Part shown: piece by piece, positions 35,608 to 42,357 of the stretch | Numbering within the stretch: the first letter of the stretch is position 1 | Layout of the letters: each line of letters opens with the position of its first letter | Assembly (NCBI GenBank): GCA_963674835.2 | Contig: CAXXKC010000002.1 | Span: 744,001-808,000, forward strand | Reading direction: 5' to 3' | DNA from: G963674835 sp963674835 | GTDB lineage: Bacteria > Planctomycetota > Planctomycetia > Pirellulales > Thermoguttaceae | Length of the DNA: 64,000 nt | Translations under genes and position numbers: made by a program | The notes under the pieces: generated by a model | Told to the model about the DNA's origin: nothing | Database searches by the model: none | What the model saw: only the letters and a program-made list of their open reading frames with translations

Positions 35608-36342
35608 TTACTTCAACTGTTTCTCAAACACCTTCGGGCACTCCTGCACGCCCTGCCGGTGGAACTGCCGCACGATCTGCCTGGTGCGAAATGGGCCGCT
35701 CCGCACCGGATCGACGACCAGCAAATTGGCGCCCACCGACGCGGCGTCGTCGGCCACGTGATCGACGTCGATCCCTAGAATCGCTCGGACGCCCGCACGC
35801 CGGTTTGCCAGGCACATTCCGGCCGCCGCATACCGGGTTAGAAGCACCCCAAGCGTTCCACCGTCGGCCAACTGCCGCGCCAACAACTCGGTCCCTTCAA
35901 GGATGCACTCCGAGCGATTCAGCTCGACACGGATTCCGTCGCTGGCCAACGCCTTGACCAGGGAACCTACGTCGATCTGCTTGCCGTGCACGAGCATCAC
36001 CACGCCGGAAATCGAGCTCGGCTGCGCGGCGATCTCCTCGCCCGACCCTAGCACCAGATCGATGTTCATCCGCCGCAACTCGTCGCGGACCGACGGAGTG
36101 ACAATCGCCTTCGGCGACACGACCAACCGCCGCACGCCATCGAGCCGCTCGCCCACCTCGGCCAACGTCACCACGCGACTGCCGACGACCAATTCGCGAG
36201 GGTCGCGCGCCGCAAGTCCCGCCGACGGTTTGGACCCATCGCTCGGGCATGCTGCCTTGTCGGTCTCCGGCTTTGGCGCGCGCGCCAACTCCGCGAGCAC
36301 TTCTCGCACCAGCCGTTCGACTTCGATCGATACGTCGGCCAT
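35608..36342 (-). CDS. RpiB-like protein of the BMC with N-terminal targeting helix
   Basis: This 244-residue protein starts with an amphipathic helix, VSIEVERLVREVLAELARA, like an encapsulation peptide, and a short linker. The C-terminal 140 residues resemble the sugar-phosphate isomerase RpiB/LacAB: GVLLTRYAAAGMCLANRRAG lines up with the family stretch that holds the catalytic Cys, but Cys and the GTG loop are missing. The DH pair near the RpiB N-terminus is also replaced (LVHGKQID). I start it at the ATG at 36342, which shares a base with the stop of the preceding BMC-P gene (TGATG), implying coupled translation. Its role in the compartment is unknown. Confidence 0.75.
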   Translation of the reverse strand: MADVSIEVERLVREVLAELARAPKPETDKAACPSDGSKPSAGLAARDPRELVVGSRVVTLAEVGERLDGVRRLVVSPKAIVTPSVRDELRRMNIDLVLGSGEEIAAQPSSISGVVMLVHGKQIDVGSLVKALASDGIRVELNRSECILEGTELLARQLADGGTLGVLLTRYAAAGMCLANRRAGVRAILGIDVDHVADDAASVGANLLVVDPVRSGPFRTRQIVRQFHRQGVQECPKVFEKQLK

Positions 36343-36599
36343 CAGTCCACAATCCCCAGTACCGACCAGCGGACGGGCGTGTTCTTGTGCCCGAGCAGTT
36401 CCCGGGTGCCTTGCCCATCGCTGGTCACGATCACGGTCTCTCCTCTTCCGGCCCCCAATGCGTCGACGGCGATCACCGGATCCCCGTCGGGCGTGCTCCC
36501 GTCGGCCAACAGCGGCTGCACGATCATCAGCTTCCATCCTTCCATGGACCGGTGCTTCACCGTGCTCGTCGCAGTTCCTAGGACGCGGGCAGTCAACAT
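36342..36599 (-). CDS. BMC-P pentameric shell vertex protein 2
   Basis: This 85-residue EutN/CcmL-type protein starts RVLGTATSTVKHRSMEG and has the pore motif ALGAGRGETVIVTSDGQGTR. It sits between the aldehyde dehydrogenase (19 bp upstream) and the RpiB-like gene (1-bp overlap). It would form one of the vertex types of the shell. Its length and motifs match the family closely. Confidence 0.93.
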   Translation of the reverse strand: MLTARVLGTATSTVKHRSMEGWKLMIVQPLLADGSTPDGDPVIAVDALGAGRGETVIVTSDGQGTRELLGHKNTPVRWSVLGIVD

Positions 36600-36617
36600 T
36601 GTCTTAATTCCAGGTCA

Positions 36618-38057
36618 CTATCTTCCCAGGATCCGCAGGTTGTCGATCATCGAGCAGCGACGCTCACGCGTGAAGGTCAACGGCGTCGTAATGCCTTCGC
36701 CCGTCGGTCCGGCGATCGAGTACGAAGCATAACCCTCACCGCCCAAGCCCAATCCGGCCATGCTCGGTCCGTTCTTCACAAACAGCGTGGTGTCCATGGC
36801 CTTACCCATCTTCGTCATGTTCGTCACGTTGTTCGAGTGGATCATCGCCGTGTGACGGAAGCCGTGCTCGCTGATGCGGGCTTTCTCGATGGCCTCGTCC
36901 ACGTTCCGACACCGAACGAACGGCAGGAAAGGCATCATCTGCTCGACCGGAATGAACGGGTTCGATTCGTCGGTCTCGCCGAAGACCAGCTCGACGTCCG
37001 ACGAGATCGTCTTTCCGGCACCGCGGGCCAACACGGCCGCATCCTGGCCCAAGAAGTCGCGACTGGGCACGTCGTGCTTGTTCTCGCCCTCGCCCACCGA
37101 AACGATCGCCGCCTTGGTCAGCGCGGCCACTTCGGAAGCCGACAATCGCACGGCCCCGGCCCGCTCCATGGCAACCATCAGCTTGTCGAAAATCGAGTCC
37201 ACCGCAAACACCTGCTTCTCGGCGATACACAGCAGGTTGTTGTCGTAGGCAGCGCCTTGAATGACGCACCGGGCCGCCCGATCCAGATCGGCCGTCTCGT
37301 CGACAACTACGGGAGGATTCCCGGGACCGGCGACGATCGCTCGTTTGCCTTGCTTCATCGCCGCACGGGCAACGGCCGGCCCTCCGGTCACGCAGATCAG
37401 GTTGATCCCCGGATGCTTGAACAGACTGTTTGCACTCTCGATGGTCGGCTCGACGATCAGCGACACGAGGTTATCAATTCCCAGGTCCCGGTAGATGGCC
37501 TCGTTGAACCGCCGCACGCCCTCGGCTGCAACTCGCTTGCCGCTGGGATGCGGATTGACCACCACCGTGTTACCGGCCGCGATCATACTGACCGCATTGC
37601 CCGTAATCGTCGGCAGCGAATGCGTCACCGGCGTGATCGCGCAGATCACGCCGAAGGGGGCGTGCTCGATCACCGCCAGACCGTGGTCGCCGCTGAATAC
37701 TTCGCTATGCAGGAACTCGACACCGAGGGCGCGTTCGCCCAGGGTCTTGAGCTTCTCGATCTTGTGTTCCAGCCGGCCGATCTTGGTCTCTTCCATCTCC
37801 ATCGTGCCCAGCTCGACGCACTGTTCGATGGAAATCCGCCGGATGTGCTCGATGATGCGGCGACGGTCTTCCAAGGTGCGCCGCGACAATTTTTCAAATG
37901 CTTCGCGCGCCGCGGCGACCGCTTCGTCGACATCGGTGAACATGCCGAAACGGCCCTGGTAGCCTCGCATCGGACTCGGCGGCACTGTGGCCCCGTTGCC
38001 CAGTCGGCTGAGGACTTCCTGGACGACGCTTCGGATCAGGGTTTCATTGGCTTGCAT
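36618..38057 (-). CDS. CoA-acylating aldehyde dehydrogenase of the BMC (PduP type)
   Basis: This 479-residue enzyme would oxidise lactaldehyde or propionaldehyde to acyl-CoA with NAD+ inside the compartment. An N-terminal amphipathic helix (residues 5-20, TLIRSVVQEVLSRLG) followed by a Pro-rich linker looks like an encapsulation peptide. The catalytic Cys277 sits in DNNLLCIAEKQ, and the CoA/NAD region includes ITPVTHSLPTITGNAVSMI. The family length of about 460-480 fits. It lies 104 bp downstream of the first BMC-P gene and 18 bp before the second. In the P. limnophilus BMC the same step is, as I recall, done by PvmG. Confidence 0.92.
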   Translation of the reverse strand: MQANETLIRSVVQEVLSRLGNGATVPPSPMRGYQGRFGMFTDVDEAVAAAREAFEKLSRRTLEDRRRIIEHIRRISIEQCVELGTMEMEETKIGRLEHKIEKLKTLGERALGVEFLHSEVFSGDHGLAVIEHAPFGVICAITPVTHSLPTITGNAVSMIAAGNTVVVNPHPSGKRVAAEGVRRFNEAIYRDLGIDNLVSLIVEPTIESANSLFKHPGINLICVTGGPAVARAAMKQGKRAIVAGPGNPPVVVDETADLDRAARCVIQGAAYDNNLLCIAEKQVFAVDSIFDKLMVAMERAGAVRLSASEVAALTKAAIVSVGEGENKHDVPSRDFLGQDAAVLARGAGKTISSDVELVFGETDESNPFIPVEQMMPFLPFVRCRNVDEAIEKARISEHGFRHTAMIHSNNVTNMTKMGKAMDTTLFVKNGPSMAGLGLGGEGYASYSIAGPTGEGITTPLTFTRERRCSMIDNLRILGR

Positions 38058-38161
38058 GGCAGGAACGCCTTCAGACCTTTGATTGGTTCAGGTTGGCAGT
38101 CGCCTCTCGCACACCGCGAGAGGACAGTGGTGGGAGCGGGCACTCCCCGGCCGCAGCCGGT

Positions 38162-38497
38162 TCACGCGCCGCCGGTTGGTTTGCCTTGGGCCTCCTTGCT
38201 GTACACGCATTGCTGATCCACGTGGACCGAGTCGACAATGCCGATGACGACGGTATCGACCGGCAGATTCTTCGTCTCCGGTGTCAACCGTGCACTGGAT
38301 CCCTGGCAAACCAGCACAAGTTCGCCTTCGCCCGCTCCGACCGTGTCGACGGCAACGAAGGTGCGCCCGGTCGTCTTCAGGCTCGCGCGCGTTTCGCCGT
38401 CAATTCGGTAAGGCTCGACCACCAACAGTTTGCGGCCGATCATGGCGTCGGTTTTCTGCGTAGAAACCAGCGTGCCGGTCACTTTGGCGACAAACAT
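38162..38497 (-). CDS. BMC-P pentameric shell vertex protein 1
   Basis: This 111-residue EutN/CcmL-type protein begins FVAKVTGTLVSTQKTDAM and has the pore stretch VGAGEGELVLVCQGSSAR. It is the most canonical of the three vertex proteins and has a 15-residue C-terminal tail. The ATG at 38497 lies 2 bp after the acetate kinase stop. The longer upstream frame is antisense-like and overlaps ackA, so I left it out. Confidence 0.93.
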   Translation of the reverse strand: MFVAKVTGTLVSTQKTDAMIGRKLLVVEPYRIDGETRASLKTTGRTFVAVDTVGAGEGELVLVCQGSSARLTPETKNLPVDTVVIGIVDSVHVDQQCVYSKEAQGKPTGGA

Positions 38498-38499
38498 CG

Positions 38500-39684
38500 C
38501 TAGCCCTCCAACAATTGCTTGGTCAGCCGGGCGACGATCAGTTCCTCGTTCGTCGGAATCACCCAAATCTGGGCGCGACTCTCCGCAGCGCTGATCTTCG
38601 CTTCGCCCTTGGCTTGTTCGTTGGCTTGCGGGTCGAGCACAATGCCCAACTCGCCTAGGTCGTGGCATACCATCGTACGGAAACTGGCCCGGTTCTCACC
38701 GATGCCGCCCGTGAATACGATCGCGTCGGCCCCGCCCAGTTCGACCAGGAAGGCACCCAGGTAGTGCCGCGTACTGGTGGCGAACACGTCCAGGGCCAAT
38801 TGGGCCGGTCGGCTTCCCTGCTCGGCCGCTTCGGCCACGTCACGCATGTCGCCGCTGGTTCCACTGAGCCCTTTCAGGCCGCTCTCCGTCGCCAGCATGG
38901 AAAGCACCTCCTGCAACGACTTGCCCGTGTACTCCATCACCGCCGGCAGCGCGAACGGGTCGAAATCGCCCACGCGGTTGTTATGAGGCAACCCGGTCTG
39001 CGGACTCATTCCCATGCTATTGGCCACGCTCTGGCCGTTGCGAATCGCCGACAGCGAACTCGACCCGCCCAGGTGGCAGGAGATGATCCGCAGGTCGTTT
39101 CTTCCCAGCAGCTCCGCCGTGCGCGTGGCGATATAGCGGTGGCTGGCACCGTGGTAGCCCCAGCGTCGCACTTTTGCCTTCTCGGCCCACTCCAGCGGCA
39201 CCGCGTAGTGGCGGTTGCGCTCCGGAATGGTCTGGTGGAAGTCGGTCTCGAACGCCGCGACCAGCGGAATCTCCGGAAGCTTCTCGTTCAACAGCCGCAT
39301 GGCCGTGATATACGGCGGATTATGAGCCGGAGCAATCTCGCTCATTTCCTCCATCGAATCCAGCAGCTCGCGGCTGACCCGCTGCACTCCGTCGAACTTC
39401 CCGCCATGAACCGCCTTGAATCCAATGGCCGACACCTCGTTGGCGCTCTTCAGGCAGCCGTCTTCCGGATCGGTCAACTGGGCCAGGCACTGGTGGACCG
39501 CTTCGGCATGGTCCGAAACGCTCAGGAACAACTCCCGACGCCGCCCCCCGATGTCGACGAAACAGCGGCTCTCCGGCGAACCAATTCGCTCGATGCCGCC
39601 TCGCGCCAACGGGCGTTCGTCGTCCATATCCAGAAGCTGGTACTTGAAACTCGTCGATCCCAGGTTGGCTACGAGGATCTTCAT
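38500..39684 (-). CDS. ackA: Acetate/propionate kinase
   Basis: This 394-residue enzyme would convert the acyl phosphate made by PduL to free acid and ATP. It has the ASKHA fold with ILVANLGSTSFKYQLL at the N-terminus, WGYHGASHRYIA near residue 173, CHLGGSSSLSAIRNG near 204, and IVFTGGIGENRASFR near 320. Its place between shell genes ties it to the compartment pathway, but I see no encapsulation peptide, so it may stay in the cytosol. AAGGAGG lies upstream of the ATG. The nearest downstream gene (BMC-P) starts 2 bp after its stop. Confidence 0.95.
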   Translation of the reverse strand: MKILVANLGSTSFKYQLLDMDDERPLARGGIERIGSPESRCFVDIGGRRRELFLSVSDHAEAVHQCLAQLTDPEDGCLKSANEVSAIGFKAVHGGKFDGVQRVSRELLDSMEEMSEIAPAHNPPYITAMRLLNEKLPEIPLVAAFETDFHQTIPERNRHYAVPLEWAEKAKVRRWGYHGASHRYIATRTAELLGRNDLRIISCHLGGSSSLSAIRNGQSVANSMGMSPQTGLPHNNRVGDFDPFALPAVMEYTGKSLQEVLSMLATESGLKGLSGTSGDMRDVAEAAEQGSRPAQLALDVFATSTRHYLGAFLVELGGADAIVFTGGIGENRASFRTMVCHDLGELGIVLDPQANEQAKGEAKISAAESRAQIWVIPTNEELIVARLTKQLLEG

Positions 39685-39770
39685 AGGCGGAGCACCTCCT
39701 TACGGTCGCACAGGCGCGGGCAGACATGGCACCCCGAACACCTGCGGCGCGGTTCCTTCCATCGCTCGGG

Positions 39771-40040
39771 TTAAGACAGATATGCGTCGATCACGCCTTC
39801 GGCGGGCCGCGGAATGAGGTGGCTGGCGACCAACTCGCCCACCCGCGAAGCCGCGTTCGCGCCTGCTTCGACGGCGGCCCGAACACTGCCGACATCGCCG
39901 CGCACGACGGTCGTAACCAATCCGCCGCCGATCTGCACTCGCTTGACAATCTGCACGTTGGCCGCCTTGGCCATGGCGTCGGTCGCCTCGACCAATCCCA
40001 CCAGGCCCTTTGTTTCGATCAATCCAATGGCGTCTTGCAT
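39771..40040 (-). CDS. BMC-H hexameric shell protein 2
   Basis: This 89-residue protein is a single BMC domain (Pfam BMC) that forms hexameric facet tiles: AIGLIETKGLVGLVEATDAMAKAA, the pore loop VQIGGGLVTTVVRGDVGSVRAA, and ASHLIPRP near the end. It follows the first BMC-H gene by 53 bp and is its close paralogue. The GGG pore differs slightly from the VGSG of its neighbour, so the two hexamers may pass different metabolites. Confidence 0.95.
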   Translation of the reverse strand: MQDAIGLIETKGLVGLVEATDAMAKAANVQIVKRVQIGGGLVTTVVRGDVGSVRAAVEAGANAASRVGELVASHLIPRPAEGVIDAYLS

Positions 40041-40093
40041 CGCAAATATCTCTGTTGGCTAAAGGGTTGTTTTCAGGTTCGCACGCACCGGCC

Positions 40094-40399
40094 TCAGTCG
40101 GCCGACTTCTTCTTGCTGGCCGGGGGCGGCAAAACGACGTCGATATCGTCGTGCGGCCGCGGAATCACTTGGACGCTGACCACTTCGCCGATCCGGCTAC
40201 CGGCGGCGGCACCCGCATCGGTGGCAGCCTTCACGGCCGCAACGTCGCCGGTCACAAACGCGCTGACCAGCCCGCTGCCGACCTTGTCCCAGCCCAAAAA
40301 CTGCACATTGGCCGCCTTCAACATCGCGTCGGTCGCTTCGACCAGGGTGACGAACCCCTTGGCCTCGATCATCCCCAACGCTTCCATCGTTTTTGCCAT
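40094..40399 (-). CDS. BMC-H hexameric shell protein 1
   Basis: This 101-residue BMC-domain protein has ALGMIEAKGFVTLVEATDAM, the pore loop KVGSGLVSAFVTGDVAAVKAA, and the conserved VIPRPHDDID, then a Lys-rich tail. I start it at the ATG at 40399; the longer frame to 40477 runs into a GC-rich hairpin repeat and is not coding. The 100-bp gap to pduL upstream contains that hairpin. No tandem-domain BMC-T protein is found in the operon. Confidence 0.93.
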   Translation of the reverse strand: MAKTMEALGMIEAKGFVTLVEATDAMLKAANVQFLGWDKVGSGLVSAFVTGDVAAVKAATDAGAAAGSRIGEVVSVQVIPRPHDDIDVVLPPPASKKKSAD

Positions 40400-40435
40400 G
40401 ACTGTCGCTCCAGAAAAAGGAAATCCGAAAACTCC

Positions 40436-40456
40436 CCCTCTCCCTTTGGGAGAGGG
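40436..40456 (-). repeat. Intercistronic GC hairpin inside the BMC operon
   Basis: CCCTCTCCC-TTT-GGGAGAGGG is a perfect 9-bp stem with a 3-nt loop, followed by CTGGGTGAGGG. It matches a hairpin repeat type I know from many bacterial genomes. It lies between pduL and the first shell gene and could protect the downstream mRNA from decay or lower readthrough. Confidence 0.6.
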
Positions 40457-40499
40457 CTGGGTGAGGGCATCGGGCATCGCCTCGCGCCCCCGTTTCTCA

Positions 40500-41162
40500 T
40501 CACGGTTTGATCAACTCTACACTCTCAGCGTGATCGATGTCGCAAGCGTTGCCCTCGTCCGTATCCAGGTGGACCTCCAGCTTGCTCGTATTGTCGGCTC
40601 GCACCAGAACGCCCTCAAAGGTCGTCGTGCACGACGACGTCACCCGAAGGCCGACTCGATCGCCATCCTTGAACCCCAGATACTCCGCATCGCGAACGTT
40701 CATGTGCGCATGACGCTCGGCCCGAATGACGCCCTCCTTCAGCTCGACGACGCCGTGCGGCCCCACAAGCACGCAGCCGGGCGTACCGTCGATCTTCCCA
40801 CTGGCACGCACCGGCACATCGATGCCCAGCGAAATAGCGTCGGTGAACGACACCTCGACCTGGCTCCTCGACCGGGTCGGCCCCAAAACCCGCAGCTGCG
40901 GCAGCATGCGGCGCCGCGGTCCGACCAGCATGACCGTCTCCTCCGCCGCGAAAAACCCGTCCTGATAGAGATCTTTGAACGGCGTCAATTTGTGTCCGGG
41001 GCCAAAGAGCATCTCCACGTGCTCGTCGGTCAAGTGACAATGCCGGGCCGACACGCTCACCACGACTTCAGGCTGGCTCGGCGGACCGCCGACGTGCTTC
41101 AGCACGATTTCGCGGACGATACGCTCGATCGTGCTGCGATCCAGGGAAGAGGCTATGCTCAT
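40500..41162 (-). CDS. pduL: Phosphate propanoyltransferase (PduL type)
   Basis: This 220-residue enzyme would swap CoA for phosphate on the acyl-CoA, regenerating CoA inside the compartment. Its metal-binding His residues are visible as ARHCHLTDEHV (His41, His43, His48) and AERHAHMNV (His151, His153). An amphipathic helix at 7-24 (LDRSTIERIVREIVLKHV) fits an encapsulation peptide. The gene overlaps the DeoR gene by 4 bp (ATGA), so the regulator and enzyme are translated together. A GC hairpin follows before the shell genes. Length matches PduL of other BMCs. Confidence 0.95.
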   Translation of the reverse strand: MSIASSLDRSTIERIVREIVLKHVGGPPSQPEVVVSVSARHCHLTDEHVEMLFGPGHKLTPFKDLYQDGFFAAEETVMLVGPRRRMLPQLRVLGPTRSRSQVEVSFTDAISLGIDVPVRASGKIDGTPGCVLVGPHGVVELKEGVIRAERHAHMNVRDAEYLGFKDGDRVGLRVTSSCTTTFEGVLVRADNTSKLEVHLDTDEGNACDIDHAESVELIKP

Positions 41163-41953
41163 GGGTTCTTGTCCTGCGGTTGTCCGTTCATCTGCACTTC
41201 AGCGACCAATAGATCCACACCGGCCGCCATAATCTTCTCTCGCCAGGCATCACTCATCTCATTGTCGACGACCAGGTAATGGACCGCCTCCAACGGGCAA
41301 AGGTGCGTCAGGCTGCGGTGTCCCAGTTTCGAGCTGTCGGCCACCACGATCACCTGGTCGGCGGCCCGCATCATCGCTTGTTCGGTCTGTCCCAGTAGCA
41401 GGTTGTTGTTGAAGTATCCCTCGTCGTTTATCCCCGCTACGCTCAAAATCAGCTTGCGCACCCGAAGCGAGGCAATCATCTCGTCCGCATAAGGCCCCTG
41501 TGAAACGCCCGTCCGAGTACTGATGTTACCGCCGATCATGACCAGGTCGCTGTTGATGTCGGCGGCAAACAGGTTCGCCACCGGAAGCGAATTGGTCACC
41601 ACATGCAACGCTCTGCCGACCAGCAGGCGTGCGACTTCGTAGGTCGTACTACCGCCGTCCAACAGCACCGTGTCGCCGCTGTCAATCAACTCGATGACCC
41701 GCCGAGCAATCGCCCGCTTCTGCTCCAGACGCTCCGGTTGCTGGGCGTCGAAATGGGGCAGCCGCGGCGTTACGTCGCAGTAAAGCACTCCTCCGTGAAT
41801 CCGCCGGGCACTGCCTTGCTCCTCGAGCTGTTCAACATCGCGCCGTACAGTCGACTCGGAAACCTGCAACTCCTCGGCCAACTCCGGCAAGGAAGCGAAC
41901 CGACGAAACCGCACCAACTCCAACAGACGCGTACGACGCTCTTCTGCCAGCAT
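41159..41953 (-). CDS. DeoR-family transcriptional repressor of the BMC operon
   Basis: This 264-residue regulator has a DeoR winged helix-turn-helix at about 5-55 (LPELAEELQVSESTVRRDVEQLEEQG) and a sugar-phosphate-sensing DeoRC domain starting near KRAIARRVIELIDSGDTVLLDGG. By family knowledge it would repress the operon until a sugar phosphate binds. It is the first gene of the BMC operon and overlaps pduL by 4 bp. Three ACGATTRT repeats upstream, at 22 and 44 bp spacing, overlap the inferred promoter and are likely its binding sites. Confidence 0.9.
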   Translation of the reverse strand: MLAEERRTRLLELVRFRRFASLPELAEELQVSESTVRRDVEQLEEQGSARRIHGGVLYCDVTPRLPHFDAQQPERLEQKRAIARRVIELIDSGDTVLLDGGSTTYEVARLLVGRALHVVTNSLPVANLFAADINSDLVMIGGNISTRTGVSQGPYADEMIASLRVRKLILSVAGINDEGYFNNNLLLGQTEQAMMRAADQVIVVADSSKLGHRSLTHLCPLEAVHYLVVDNEMSDAWREKIMAAGVDLLVAEVQMNGQPQDKNP

Positions 41954-41993
41954 GCAAATCCTTCCCCGAACGTCATCTCCTCATACCTAGCAT

Positions 41994-42069
41994 ACGATTA
42001 TCCCTCACGGCGTGACAGAATACAATCACCGCTATGAACGATTGTGAAATAATTCTTCCACGATTATGA
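41994..42069. promoter_or_regulatory. Phased operator repeats upstream of the DeoR gene
   Basis: ACGATTATCC begins at 41994, ACGATTGTGA at 42038 and ACGATTATGA at 42060, so the starts differ by 44 and 22 bp, close to whole helical turns. A fourth half, ACAATC, lies at 42022 in the opposite orientation and forms a dyad with the GATTGT at 42040. Direct repeats of this kind suit an oligomeric DeoR protein. Confidence 0.6.
41997..42025 (-). promoter_or_regulatory. Likely promoter of the BMC operon
   Basis: On the minus strand GATAAT (complement of 41997-42002) is a good -10, and TTGTAT (complement of 42020-42025) is a weak -35, with exactly 17 bp between. Operator repeats overlap both boxes. The start would be about 35 bp before the deoR ATG. 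Confidence 0.4.
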
Positions 42070-42357
42070 CATATACCCGCCAGATCTAGGCCGGGATTTG
42101 CGGCATGCCTTAAGATAGGCAATATCAATACCTTATGTCGCGCGACGGGCAAGTGAGGAAGATAAGAAGAGTTTGCGGGCAACCACGCTTTGGTGCTGAT
42201 ATTACCCCCAATCTACACCATGGGCGCATGACAAGCGACCTCCGTCGCCACTGAATACATCTCAGGAGGGGATCAGGCCTATTTACTTGTCGCTCGCCAG
42301 CACAGCCAGTATTCTGGGCCAAGGACCAAGTCGTACGCCTGTATAGGAGCATCCTCC

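Larger units (their letters stand above)
41954..42357. other. Divergent control region of the BMC operon and a secreted hydrolase
   Basis: These 404 bp lie between deoR (minus) and a secreted propeller gene (plus). The left third holds the operator repeats and likely promoter given separately. The right part has AGGAG before the plus-strand gene at 42344. I see no small gene. Which side the operators also control is open. Confidence 0.5.

Noticed and set aside
36837..41279. Long plus-strand frames across the BMC operon
   Set aside because: They are antisense to aldehyde dehydrogenase, acetate kinase, shell and PduL genes whose motifs are all intact on the minus strand.
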